A DNA stretch of 64,000 bases from Sphingobium sp. C100 (GTDB lineage: Bacteria; Pseudomonadota; Alphaproteobacteria; Sphingomonadales; Sphingomonadaceae), in NCBI RefSeq assembly GCF_000508185.1, contig NZ_AYOY01000001.1, positions 56,702 to 120,701 on the forward strand. Reading direction: 5' to 3'. The notes below the pieces were generated by a model. That model was not told the DNA's origin. It did no database searches and was given only the letters and a program-made list of their open reading frames with translations. The position numbers were made by a program, and so were the translations under genes. This document shows positions 46,257 through 54,900 of this stretch, piece after piece. The first letter of the stretch is position 1, and every line of letters starts with the position of its first letter.

Positions 46257-47006
46257 TCACCGCCCCGGATCACGTCGCCTGGATCGGCTGGCGGCCCGCG
46301 CTTCGTCGGTCAATATGCCCTGGAGAACGGTGCTGTCGATCATCGCGCAAACGCCATCGATCGTCATGCGCGAGGGGCGAAACCATTCGATCACGCCGTT
46401 CATCGAGTCGAGAAGGAAGGAAATGAAGGTTATCCGGTCGATAGCGGCCGAAAACTCGCCTTCCTTGACGCCGCGATCGAAGGTGTCGAACCAGAGCTGG
46501 GCATAATCGAGACGGTTGGAACGGGTGCGCCGCTTCATGACCGGCGGCAGATGATCATAGATACGCAAATAAGTGTTGGCGTCGTCACGAACGTCGAGGA
46601 AGCAGGTGACGTGCGCGTGGATCATGGCGCGCATCTGATCCGTAGCGCTCGCCCTGTCGCCCAATGCAGCGATCTGATGCGTAACCGCCTTGGTCAGCCG
46701 TTCTATGCCGGCCATCAGTACTTCGTCGAGCAGCACTTCCTTGGATGGGAAATGATAATAGACGCTGCCCGCCTTCAGGCCGGTCAGCCCGGCAATGTCG
46801 CGCAGGGAACAATCAGCATAGCCCATTTCCGCAAAGCGCCGCGCTGCCGAAGCCAGGATCGCCGCCCGCGTCACATCTCCCTTTTTCGGCCCTTTTTTTT
46901 GGGCCTGCTCCTGGGGTTCCGCTTTGCTCTCCGCCACTTCCGTCCCTTTCCACCTGCCCGCGCGACCTGTGTGCGGCGGACCTATCGTGCCTCCCTTTAG
47001 CTGCAA
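46257..47006 (-). CDS. TetR-family transcriptional regulator
   Basis: 249 residues as the longest frame; a GTG at 46937 with AAGGGA upstream would drop the atypical first 23 residues. HTH at ~45-85 (GDVTRAAILASAARRFAE, CSLRDIAGLTGLKAGSVYYH). The C-terminal ligand domain cannot be assigned. Divergent from the acyl-CoA dehydrogenase operon at 47122 and upstream of AMACR, so it most likely represses both, with a CoA ester or acid as effector. Confidence 0.88.
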   Translation of the reverse strand: MQLKGGTIGPPHTGRAGRWKGTEVAESKAEPQEQAQKKGPKKGDVTRAAILASAARRFAEMGYADCSLRDIAGLTGLKAGSVYYHFPSKEVLLDEVLMAGIERLTKAVTHQIAALGDRASATDQMRAMIHAHVTCFLDVRDDANTYLRIYDHLPPVMKRRTRSNRLDYAQLWFDTFDRGVKEGEFSAAIDRITFISFLLDSMNGVIEWFRPSRMTIDGVCAMIDSTVLQGILTDEARAASRSRRRDPGR

Positions 47007-47121
47007 TCGCCTCCGCGGGAAATCAAGGGCTATCGTTGACGGATTTGAAAAATCAATCTAACAACCGTTTGAAATTATCGAATGGTTCGGGGTCGAGTCG
47101 AACCTGAGAGGAGCAGGCGGA
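47007..47121. promoter_or_regulatory. Divergent TetR / acyl-CoA dehydrogenase promoter region
   Basis: 115 bp, AT-richer than its neighbours. CTAACAACCGTTTG at 47058 resembles sequences ending in GTTAG at 46211-46224 and 52702-52715 and a CTAAC site at 37476. These could be TetR half-sites, but they also look like promoter -10 elements and the match is short. Confidence 0.35.
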
Positions 47122-48288
47122 ATGGATTACACCCTCAATGAGCAACAGCAGGCGATCGTCGAGGCGGCGGAGCGGATTTGCTCTAAATATGGTCTCGACT
47201 ATTGGCTCGAGCGCGAACTGAAAGGCGGATTTCCGGAGGAATACTTCCAGGAAGTCGCACGCGGTGGCTGGCTGGGCATCGCCATGCCGGAGGAATATGG
47301 CGGCGCTGGCCTCGGCATCACCGAAGCCGCCTTGTTCCTGCGTACAGTCGCGGCGGGCGGTGGCGCGCTGGCGGCGGCGTCGGCTATCCACATGAATATC
47401 TTCGGCCTGCACCCGGTCGTCCTGTTCGGCACCGAGGAACAGAAGAAGCGTATCCTGCCGCCCTTTGCTCGCGGGGAAACGAAGGCCTGCTTCGCGGTGA
47501 CGGAACCGGACACAGGCCTCAACACTACCAAGCTCAAAGTGAAGGCGGAACGTAACGGCGACACCTATTATATCTCGGGCAAGAAGGTCTGGATTTCGAC
47601 CGCTCAGGTCGCCGAACATATGCTGATCCTGGCGCGCACGACGCCGATCGAGCAGGTCAAGAAGCGCACCGAAGGCCTCAGCCTCTTCTACACGAAACTC
47701 AATCGCGATTATGTCCAGATCCGCGAGATTGAGAAAATGGGCCGCAAGGCGGTCGACACCAACGAACTGTTCATCGACAATTTGCCCGTTCCCGTGGAGG
47801 ATCGCATCGGTGAAGAGGGCAAGGGCCTGGAATATATTTTCCACGGCATGAACGCCGAACGCTGCCTGGTTGCGTCGGAAGCCATCGGCATCGGACAGGC
47901 AGCGATCCGGCTTGCCACCCAATATGCCAAGGATCGCGTCGTTTTCGACCGGCCAATCGGTCAGAATCAGGGCATCCAGCATCCCCTCGCGCAGAGCTGG
48001 GCGGAACTGGAGGCGGCCAACCATATGGTGATGGCGGCCGCGAGCCTGCTCGATCAGGGGCTGCCCTGCGGCACAGAGGCCAATGCGGCCAAGCTGCTGG
48101 CTTCGCAGGCGGGCATGAAGGCGTGCCAGACCGCGATCCTGACCCATGGCGGCTTCGGCTATGCCAAGGAATATCATGTCGAGCGCTTCCTGCGCGAAAT
48201 CTGGGTTCCCTATATCGCGCCTGTCAGCCCGCAGCTCATCCTCAGCAACATCGCCGAGCGCAAGCTTGGCCTGCCGAAAAGCTATTAA
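47122..48288 (+). CDS. Acyl-CoA dehydrogenase family protein
   Basis: 388 residues; GAGAGGAG upstream. FAVTEPDTGLNTT (FAD/substrate loop), VWISTAQVAEHMLIL, and C-terminal THGGFGYAKEYHVER. As in the 18107 protein, the catalytic YEGT is replaced by IAPVSPQLIL, and the ends match (KLGLPKSY and VLGLPRSY), so the two are paralogues of a non-canonical group. First gene of an ACAD-CitE-MaoC operon, divergent from TetR. The combination resembles the methylsuccinyl/mesaconyl-CoA steps of the ethylmalonyl-CoA pathway, though identity is not shown. Confidence 0.9.
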   Translation: MDYTLNEQQQAIVEAAERICSKYGLDYWLERELKGGFPEEYFQEVARGGWLGIAMPEEYGGAGLGITEAALFLRTVAAGGGALAAASAIHMNIFGLHPVVLFGTEEQKKRILPPFARGETKACFAVTEPDTGLNTTKLKVKAERNGDTYYISGKKVWISTAQVAEHMLILARTTPIEQVKKRTEGLSLFYTKLNRDYVQIREIEKMGRKAVDTNELFIDNLPVPVEDRIGEEGKGLEYIFHGMNAERCLVASEAIGIGQAAIRLATQYAKDRVVFDRPIGQNQGIQHPLAQSWAELEAANHMVMAAASLLDQGLPCGTEANAAKLLASQAGMKACQTAILTHGGFGYAKEYHVERFLREIWVPYIAPVSPQLILSNIAERKLGLPKSY

Positions 48289-48305
48289 GGTCGGGAGAGA
48301 AGAAG

Positions 48306-49184
48306 ATGACACTCAAGCCTACGCGTTCCTTCATGTTCGTTCCCGGCAATAAGGAGAGCATGATCGAGAAAGCGGCCGGGGCCGGCGCGGACGCGCTGAT
48401 TCTGGATCTGGAGGACAGTGTGCCGCCCGCGGACAAGCTGGACGCGCGCGGGCTGGTCGCAAGCAAGATCGACTGGCTGCTCGAACAGGGCCAGCGCGTC
48501 TATGTCCGCATCAACCGCAGTCCGCATCTTTATGACCTGGACGATCTGCTCGCGGTGGTGCGATCGGGGGTCGAGGGCATCTATATCTCCAAGCCCAATG
48601 GCTATGAGGACGTCGTGACCGCGTCCTCGATGATTACCGAGGCAGAAGCGCGCAATGGCGTGGCGCTTGGTTCGCTGGGCCTCATTCCGCTACTGGAAAC
48701 GGCCAAGGCTTTGCAGGACGCCTTCAAGATCGCTAGCGTGCCGCGCGTCACCGCCATCGTCGGCGCGACCGCCAAGAATGCGGATGTCGCCCGTGCTCTC
48801 AACACCGTCTGGTCGCCGGAAGGACGCGAGACGCTGTACCTCAAGTCACGCATCGTGATGGCAGCGCGTGCGGCAGGGAAGCGTCCGATCGGCGGCGTTT
48901 GGCAGCAGATTCGCGACCTGGAGGGTCTACGCGCCTCCTCGCTCAAGGACCGGGCGCTGGGCATGGACGGCGAACTGGCGCTGCATCCGTCGAACGTGCC
49001 GATCATCAACGAAGTCTACAGCCCTTCACCCGAAGAGGTCGCCTATTATCGCGGCATGATCGAAGCACTGGAAACCGCGCAAGCCGCCGGGCGCGCGTCG
49101 GTCGTCTATGATGGCGAGCATATCGACATCGCGCATGTGAAGACCGCGCAGGACATCATCGCGCTGGCCGACGCGCTGGCCTGA
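48306..49184 (+). CDS. CitE/HpcH-type CoA-ester lyase
   Basis: 292 residues from ATG 48306 (GGGAGAGAAG upstream). RSFMFVPGNKESMIEKAA at the N terminus, DALILDLEDSVPP (metal site), the Arg-containing YVRINRSPH segment and ALHPSNVPIINEV near the C terminus. Cleaves a hydroxyacyl-CoA such as citramalyl-, malyl- or methylmalyl-CoA to two smaller molecules. 17 bp after the acyl-CoA dehydrogenase. Divergent from the 23137 paralogue. Confidence 0.9.
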   Translation: MTLKPTRSFMFVPGNKESMIEKAAGAGADALILDLEDSVPPADKLDARGLVASKIDWLLEQGQRVYVRINRSPHLYDLDDLLAVVRSGVEGIYISKPNGYEDVVTASSMITEAEARNGVALGSLGLIPLLETAKALQDAFKIASVPRVTAIVGATAKNADVARALNTVWSPEGRETLYLKSRIVMAARAAGKRPIGGVWQQIRDLEGLRASSLKDRALGMDGELALHPSNVPIINEVYSPSPEEVAYYRGMIEALETAQAAGRASVVYDGEHIDIAHVKTAQDIIALADALA

Positions 49185-49207
49185 ACCATCTTATCAGGAG
49201 AGATTCC

Positions 49208-49699
49208 ATGACCGTGAACTATCGGGAACTGGCGACCGGCAAATATTATGAGGAACTGGAGCCGGGCACCATCTTCAAGCACGCGATCACCCGCACCGTG
49301 ACCGAAGCCGACAATCTCATGTTCAGCGCGCTGACCTATAATTGTGCCTGGCTGCACATGGACGATGAATATTGCAAGACGACCATCTACGGCAAAAGGC
49401 TGGTCAACAGTCTGTTCACCCTCGCGCTTGCCTGCGGCGTGACCGCCGGCGACACGACGCTGGGGACGACGCTTGGGAATTTGGGATTTTCGGACATTAA
49501 ATTTCCCAAGCCCGTCTTCATCGGCGACACCATCTATGTCGAGACGGAGGTGGTCAGCCGGCGGGAGTCCAAGTCTCGCCCCGATACTGGCATCGTGGAG
49601 TTCGAGACGCGCGGCCATAACCAGCGTGGCGAAATGGTAGTCAGCCTGCGCCGCACCGGCCTGATGATCAAGAAAAGTTCGCTTGAACAGGCGGCCTGA
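49208..49699 (+). CDS. MaoC-family acyl-CoA hydratase
   Basis: 163 residues, a single hot-dog. ALTYNCAWLHMDDEYC (~39-54) is the active-site helix with His in the usual place; Thr-Tyr-Asn replaces the Ser-Gly-Asp of R-specific enoyl-CoA hydratases, as in mesaconyl-/itaconyl-CoA hydratase-like members. Hydrates an enoyl-CoA; in context it would supply the lyase at 48306. GGAGAGA precedes the start. Last gene of the TetR-linked operon. Confidence 0.88.
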   Translation: MTVNYRELATGKYYEELEPGTIFKHAITRTVTEADNLMFSALTYNCAWLHMDDEYCKTTIYGKRLVNSLFTLALACGVTAGDTTLGTTLGNLGFSDIKFPKPVFIGDTIYVETEVVSRRESKSRPDTGIVEFETRGHNQRGEMVVSLRRTGLMIKKSSLEQAA

Positions 49700-49790
49700 A
49701 ATTTGAACGTTAAACAGAAAAATAATATAGCCCGGCCGGGATGCGATATGATCCCGGCCAATAAGGACAGCGGATCGAGGAGGCCGGCGC

Positions 49791-50636
49791 ATGATCAGCG
49801 ATCTCCATTCCACACGGCTCAAGGCTGCTCCGCTGCCGGCGCAAGCCACGCCGCTGGACGGTTTCGGCCATCTGGTGACGGCCATAGGTGATCCCGATTT
49901 CGAGCGAAAACTAGCCGGCTTTGTCGAGGGTATTTGCGGAGCCGACCAGCTCTATCTCTTTAACGTCGATAAGTATGAGCCCCATGTCCGCTCAGCCTTG
50001 AGCAGCGACGGCAGCGACAGCGCCGCCTCCATCGCCAAGGCCTATGCAGCAGGACGATGGTGGCGTTTCGACAGCGCGATGGGGAAGATGTGCGACGAAG
50101 CATCGCTGGCGCCGCGTCTCTATCAGACCGACATGATGCAGGCGTCGTCCGATCGCCTGCGCAGCACCTTATATGGCCGGATGCACCTGCGCGACCGGAT
50201 CATGGTGTGCGGGCGTGCGGCGGACGATGTGATCGGCATCAGCATGTTGCGTTCGGTCGAGCGGGGCCCCTTCGGCAGCGACCAGCGCGCGCAGGTCGAA
50301 TGGATGGCGCAACTGGCCTTTCCCTTGGTCGCCAAGCATTGGGCGACCGTCAACCGCGACCGCCAGCTTTCTCGCGCGCTGACGCATCTGCCGGATATCG
50401 AACGCTGCATCGCACTGGCGCCCGAAGCACTGCCGCCGCGCGAAGCGGCCGTCTGCGCGCGCTATCTGTATGGGCAGTCGACCGATGGCGTTGCCGCCGA
50501 TCTCGCCATCGGTCGCGAGACAGTCGTAACCTATCGTAAGCGGCTCTATGACCGGCTGGGGATCGGCAGCCATCGGGAATTGCTGCTCTGGTATCTCAAC
50601 CTTTATGGCAGCGTGCGCAGCCGGGGCCATATGTGA
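49791..50636 (+). CDS. LuxR-family (orphan) transcriptional regulator
   Basis: 281 residues; GAGGAGG upstream. Sensing-like domain to ~200 and GerE HTH (LPPREAAVCARYLYGQ, IGRETVVTYRKRLYDRLG, ELLLWYLNLY). Near-twin in architecture of 40205. Ends 3 nt into the next gene (ATGTGA overlap), so it is translated together with the SnoaL-like protein at 50633. No luxI in the window. Confidence 0.88.
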   Translation: MISDLHSTRLKAAPLPAQATPLDGFGHLVTAIGDPDFERKLAGFVEGICGADQLYLFNVDKYEPHVRSALSSDGSDSAASIAKAYAAGRWWRFDSAMGKMCDEASLAPRLYQTDMMQASSDRLRSTLYGRMHLRDRIMVCGRAADDVIGISMLRSVERGPFGSDQRAQVEWMAQLAFPLVAKHWATVNRDRQLSRALTHLPDIERCIALAPEALPPREAAVCARYLYGQSTDGVAADLAIGRETVVTYRKRLYDRLGIGSHRELLLWYLNLYGSVRSRGHM

Positions 50637-51031
50637 GCGAACGACTTTACGCCGTGGCAGCCGCGTGGAGAGAAGCGGCTCACGATTGGAACCCTGCGGC
50701 GCTGGCGGCACTCTATGCCGATGATGCGCTGCTGTTTGGCGGCCGCCCCGATCATAGTGTGGGCGCGGCAGCGATCCGGGCCTATTTCGACAGCTATGCC
50801 GGAGTAATTCTGTCAGCTTCGGTCGAGCTGTTCGAGCAGCAGATAGTGGAAACCGGGGCTACATCGCTGTTGGCGCAGGGTTTCTGCACGTTCGACTTCA
50901 ACCTGGCCGGCAATCGTCGGACGCAATCGCGTCTCCGCACAACCTGGTTGCTGGATTGGGGCGAAGGCAAGACGCGCATTCGCGCCCATCATTTCTCGCT
51001 GGTCCCGGAAGCGCCGCCTCTGGGGGATTGA
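50633..51031 (+). CDS. SnoaL-like/DUF4440-type small protein
   Basis: 132 residues from GTG 50633, overlapping the LuxR stop. AWREAAHDWNPAALAALYADDALLFGG is the usual opening of the family (paraphrased: helix, then a YADDALLF strand turn), followed by a cone-fold beta sheet. Related to the exported protein at 8717 in fold only; no signal peptide. Possible isomerase or lyase for a pathway intermediate, or a ligand-binding accessory of the LuxR protein. Confidence 0.8.
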   Translation: MSERLYAVAAAWREAAHDWNPAALAALYADDALLFGGRPDHSVGAAAIRAYFDSYAGVILSASVELFEQQIVETGATSLLAQGFCTFDFNLAGNRRTQSRLRTTWLLDWGEGKTRIRAHHFSLVPEAPPLGD

Positions 51032-51033
51032 TC

Positions 51034-51057
51034 AGGCTCCCGTTCTTACAGGAGCCT
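51034..51057. terminator. Terminator hairpin between convergent genes
   Basis: AGGCTCC (51034-51040) pairs with GGAGCCT (51051-51057) with a 10-nt loop. It lies 3 bp after the plus-strand stop and 15 bp from the minus-strand ALDH stop. Confidence 0.55.
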
Positions 51058-51071
51058 CTGCCACCTATTTG

Positions 51072-52574
51072 TCAAAGCCGCGCCCAGACCGACTTCACCT
51101 GCGTATAGGCCTCAATCGATTCCTGGCCATATTCGCGGCCTAAGCCCGATTGTTTGTAGCCGCCAAAGGCCATGACCGGATCGGCGTCGCCATAGCTGTT
51201 GATCCAGACACGCCCGGCCTTCATCGCCCGCACCACGCGATGCGCGCGGCTGATATCGCGCGTCCATACCGCGCCCGCCAGACCGTAGGTGGTATCGTTC
51301 GCCTTGCGAATGGCGTCTTCCTCGTCGCGGAACGGAATGATGCTGACGACAGGGCCGAAAATTTCCTCGCGGCCGATCGTCATGCTGTTGTCCACATTGC
51401 TGAAGACGGTGGGCTGAACGAAATAGCCTTGACTGCCGACGCGCTCGCCGCCGAAGTTCAGCGTGGCGCCGCCCCGTTTCCCGGCCTCGACATAGCCCAT
51501 CACCCGGTCGCGTTGGATCGCGGACACCAGCGGCCCCAGCTTGGTATCGGCGGCGAAGGGCGATCCGACCTTGTAGCTCGCGGCCATCGTCGCCACGCGC
51601 GCGGCGATTTCGTCGTGCATATCCTGATGCACCAGGACGCGGGTGCTGGCCGAGCAGACCTGCCCCGAATTGCCGCAGAAACTGCGCACTGCAAAGTCCA
51701 GCGCTTGGTCGATGTCGGCGTCGGGGAAGATGATGTTGGGGGATTTACCGCCCAGTTCCAGCGTCACTTTCTTCATATTGTCCGCCGCCGCGCGCATGAT
51801 CTGCTTACCGACGGCGGTGGAGCCGGTGAAAGCGATTTTGTCGATGCCGGGATGGGCCGCGATAGCGGAGCCCGCGCCGGAACCGAGGCCCGTCACGATG
51901 TTGACGACGCCCGGCGGCAGATCGGTCTGTTCGATCAGTTCGGCCAACCGCAATGTGCTGAGCGAGGCGAGTTCGGCGGGTTTTAGAACGACGGTGTTGC
52001 CGCAGGCGAGGGCGGTCGCGATCTTCATGGCGGACATGACCAGCGGCACGTTCCACGCCACGATCTGACCGCACACGCCTACCGGTTCGCGCAGTGTGTA
52101 ATTCAGGATATTCGGCGCACTGGGATTGGTTGACCCGAAAATCTTGGTCGGCCAGCCGGCATAATAGCGAAACTGCTCCACGACCGCGCGGACGCTGGCA
52201 GTGCTATACCAGAGCGGCATACCGTTATCGAGGGTTTCGATGGTCGCCAACTCCTCCCCATGCGCCTCCACAATGTCGGCGATCTTCAGAAGGAAAAAGG
52301 TGCGCTGATGCGGGGTTATGCTGCTCCAGGCGGGCGATTCGAATGCGCGGCGCGCGGCGGTCACGGCTCGGTCGATATCCGAGGCGTTCGCGTCGGCGAT
52401 GCTGGTCAGAGTCGTTTCGGTTTCCGGGTTGATCGACTCAATCTGCCGTCCGCTCGTTGCCTCCTGCCACTGACCGTCGATCCAGAGCCGCTTCGGCCCG
52501 GAGGCGACCCAGTTGAGCGCCGCGGGGTGCGCGGGGCTGACGGGGGCAGCGGATGATATAATTTCGGTCGGCAT
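51072..52574 (-). CDS. Aldehyde dehydrogenase
   Basis: 500 residues from ATG 52574 (GGAGAAGG upstream); the frame continues upstream without a plausible start. KRLWIDGQWQEATSG, IVAWNVPLVMSAMK, catalytic Glu in LELGGKSPNI and Cys in GQVCSASTR, and EEIFGPVVSIIPF. Closest in style to betaine-aldehyde/general aromatic ALDHs. Divergent from the CaiB transferase at 52722 with a 147-bp shared promoter region. Confidence 0.92.
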   Translation of the reverse strand: MPTEIISSAAPVSPAHPAALNWVASGPKRLWIDGQWQEATSGRQIESINPETETTLTSIADANASDIDRAVTAARRAFESPAWSSITPHQRTFFLLKIADIVEAHGEELATIETLDNGMPLWYSTASVRAVVEQFRYYAGWPTKIFGSTNPSAPNILNYTLREPVGVCGQIVAWNVPLVMSAMKIATALACGNTVVLKPAELASLSTLRLAELIEQTDLPPGVVNIVTGLGSGAGSAIAAHPGIDKIAFTGSTAVGKQIMRAAADNMKKVTLELGGKSPNIIFPDADIDQALDFAVRSFCGNSGQVCSASTRVLVHQDMHDEIAARVATMAASYKVGSPFAADTKLGPLVSAIQRDRVMGYVEAGKRGGATLNFGGERVGSQGYFVQPTVFSNVDNSMTIGREEIFGPVVSIIPFRDEEDAIRKANDTTYGLAGAVWTRDISRAHRVVRAMKAGRVWINSYGDADPVMAFGGYKQSGLGREYGQESIEAYTQVKSVWARL

Positions 52575-52640
52575 CGATCCTTCTCCTGTTCGTGAGGCTG
52601 CGGCCTCTCGCCCGCTCCTACCACTGTTCGATTGGGGCGG

Positions 52641-52660
52641 TGTCCCCTGCAAAGAGGACT
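52641..52660 (+). promoter_or_regulatory. Degenerate TGTCCC-N6-AGAGG element in divergent promoter
   Basis: TGTCCC CTGCAA AGAGG, 65 bp before the CaiB start, resembles the TGTCCC-N6/7-GGGGG sites and is itself an imperfect inverted repeat (GTCCCCT/AGAGGAC). An A/T-rich stretch with CGGTCAACAGTTAG follows at 52702. Weaker than the other copies. Confidence 0.3.
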
Positions 52661-52721
52661 GCACAGGCTCTCATAGTTGTAAGCTAAGAAAAAATATTCT
52701 ATCGGTCAACAGTTAGAAAAA

Positions 52722-53912
52722 ATGGAGCATCTGGTGGCAGGTATATTGGAGGGCGTGCGGGTGTTGGATTTCGGGCGATATATCGCCGGGCCTTTTTGCG
52801 CGGCGATGCTGGCCGATCTGGGTGCGGAAGTGATACGTATCGAGCCGCCTGGCGGTGGCGATGACCGATATCTGATGCCTGCCACATCGACTGGCGAAGG
52901 GGCGATGTTCCTTCAGGCCAACCGCGGCAAGAAATCGCTTACCCTCGACATTGGCAAGCCGGAGGGAAGGGCGCTCGCGCACAGGTTGGTCGCGACAGCT
53001 GATGTCGTGGTAGCCAACTTTTCCATAGGGGCGCTGCATCATTTCCGGCTAGACTATGAAACGCTCAGGACCATCAAGCCTGACGTCATCCTGACGACGA
53101 TCAGCGCGTTCGACAGCAACAGCTCGTTGGCGGAAGCGGTCGGATTCGACGGGGTGGGGCAGGCCATCAGCGGCGCTGTCTACTTAACTGGGGAACCGGG
53201 TAAGCCCTATCGCTCTGCCACTTCCTATGTCGATTATTCGACTGCGATTTCTGCCGCTTTCGGGACTTTGGCGGCTATTATACGGCGCATGAAGACCGGC
53301 GAGGGCGGGCAGGTCGAGGCAACGCTGGCCGGGACCGCGCTCAACATCATGAACCCGGTCCTCATCGAGCATGAAGCAGGGACCAACATTCGCCTGCCCA
53401 TTGCGAATAGAAGTCCGATTGCAGGGCCGTCCGACATATTCGCAGCTCGCGACGGCTGGTTCATCATGCAGGTGATCGGACAGGGCATGTTCCGACGCTG
53501 GGCGAAGATGGTGGATCGTCTGGACTTGCTTGATGATTCCCGTTTCGTCGACGACATCCAGCGCGGCCGCAACGGCGCTGCCCTGAGCGCAATCATGGCG
53601 GAATGGGCGGCCGACAAGACGCGCGAAGAGTGCCTGCTGTCGATCGTCTCGCATAATATTGGTGCCAGCCCAATCCTGACGCCGGGGGAGGTGGTAGGTG
53701 GCGCGTTGGGTCTCTCGGAAACATATCTGCGGAAGGTCGCCTTTCCTGAAACAGATGGCGTTTCGCTTGCGTGTCCTCCAGTACATGTCGGTAATGCCAA
53801 CATGGAGATTCAAAGACCTCCTCTACTGGGCGAGCACAACATAGAGGTTCTTAAGTGCATCGGTGTTGGCGTTGAGGACGTAGAATCCATGAAGGCCGCT
53901 CAAACTATCTGA
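52722..53912 (+). CDS. CaiB/BaiF type III CoA transferase
   Basis: 396 residues. LEGVRVLDFGRYIAGPFCA at the N terminus, probable catalytic Asp171 in SYVDYSTAISA, and a C-terminal PPVHVGNANMEIQRPPL-like end. Fourth CaiB-family member here, closest to none of the others by eye. Probably co-regulated with the divergent ALDH. Base composition becomes less GC-biased toward its 3' end, where mobile-element debris starts directly at the stop. Confidence 0.9.
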   Translation: MEHLVAGILEGVRVLDFGRYIAGPFCAAMLADLGAEVIRIEPPGGGDDRYLMPATSTGEGAMFLQANRGKKSLTLDIGKPEGRALAHRLVATADVVVANFSIGALHHFRLDYETLRTIKPDVILTTISAFDSNSSLAEAVGFDGVGQAISGAVYLTGEPGKPYRSATSYVDYSTAISAAFGTLAAIIRRMKTGEGGQVEATLAGTALNIMNPVLIEHEAGTNIRLPIANRSPIAGPSDIFAARDGWFIMQVIGQGMFRRWAKMVDRLDLLDDSRFVDDIQRGRNGAALSAIMAEWAADKTREECLLSIVSHNIGASPILTPGEVVGGALGLSETYLRKVAFPETDGVSLACPPVHVGNANMEIQRPPLLGEHNIEVLKCIGVGVEDVESMKAAQTI

Positions 53913-54101
53913 TTGTTCGCTAAGGTTAAGCCAGTGACTATGGTGATGGATGCGATCAGGAGCACCTCGAAGCGGGGTGAGATCGTGCTCGATCCATTTG
54001 GCGGATCAGGTTCCACCCTGATCGCGGCGGAGAAGACGAAGTGCCATGGGCGTCTCATCAAATATGAGCCGAGCTATTGCGAGGTGACGATCCGGCGCTA
54101 G
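53913..54101 (+). pseudogene. DNA methyltransferase C-terminal fragment
   Basis: 62 codons. KPVTMVMDAI followed by DPFGGSGSTLIAAEKT is the SAM-binding end of a beta-class DNA N6-adenine/N4-cytosine methylase, as carried by phages and integrative elements. The catalytic DPPY region and N terminus are missing, and the frame ends after CEVTIRR. It begins exactly where the CaiB gene stops, so this is a break point of foreign DNA. Confidence 0.7.
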
Positions 54102-54279
54102 CGGGCGGAAAAGGGGGGCTCATCGACGCGCTCTTGGCCGCTCGCGGGGTGGCTTCTCCAGTAAGCTTCACTGCCTGGCTGATGCCCTCGGACGACCAAT
54201 CGCCTTCCTGACAATCGGCGAGACGGCCTTGATTGGCGCTGAATCTTGCCGTTTCCAACATCCCTGATGCGCTCGGCAT

Positions 54280-54640
54280 TTATTCGTTGAAATATTCTTG
54301 GGCTATCGCGAGCGCCTGGGCGGGGGTTTTGGGCTTGGGCTGGTGCAGTTCGGTGTCATCGCTTTCGTAAAGCGCGATGCCGTCCCTGGCGACGTCCCTT
54401 AAGAAATAGCGGCCATGCGAGGCCGGCATTCACCTCCTTAAGCGTCTGGATGATGAAATTGATCGGCGTCCGGATCGCCTTGGTGATCGTCTGTTCGGCA
54501 TAAAGGCGCGCTTCCAGCTTCGCCCAATAGGTCACCCGATCGGTCAGCCGTTTGTCGTTGACGATGATCAGGAGATCATAGTCCGACTGGTAGCCCTTCG
54601 CCGTGTGCGGTTCGTCCACCCAGCGTTTCGCAGCCATTGC
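54280..54640 (-). pseudogene. MNT-type nucleotidyltransferase remnant, frameshifted
   Basis: WVDEPHTAKGYQSDYDLLII (with the polymerase-beta Asp pair of the GxSDYD motif) is followed by an MNT/HEPN-system-type protein that loses frame near 54418-54422. The other frame continues HGRYFLRDVARDGIALYES and ends with EYFNE. The N-terminal part is missing: it is fused at ~54640 to integrase sequence. Such proteins occur in MNT-HEPN toxin-antitoxin pairs. Confidence 0.65.
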
Positions 54641-54900
54641 CCTCATGCTTTTCGTCGCGCCAACTCTTTCGATTGGCCGCATAGACCTTGGCCGTGGCCT
54701 CCCTGAATGTCGGTATGCCGTCCGCTTTGCGCTTCTCGAACACAGGGTCGAGGCCAAGCTCCACCCAGGTCCACACCTCGCGCGCCCGATCGCGGGCGAC
54801 AGCGAGCGTCACCTTCGATCCGTTGCCCAATCCGATGTCGGGCCTGCGCCCGCGCTTTTTACCACACGCCAAATCGGTCACAGACAGATGCGAGGGGATG
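54641..54900 (-). pseudogene. Tyrosine integrase N-terminal fragment
   Basis: RPDIGLGNGSKVTLAVARD, ELGLDPVFEKRKADGIPTF and KVYAANRKSWRDEKH match the N-terminal (DUF4102) and core-binding part of P4-type integrases. The catalytic domain is absent because the frame joins the MNT remnant. Different from the intact integrase at 55201, so it belongs to an older element inserted at the same place. Confidence 0.7.
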
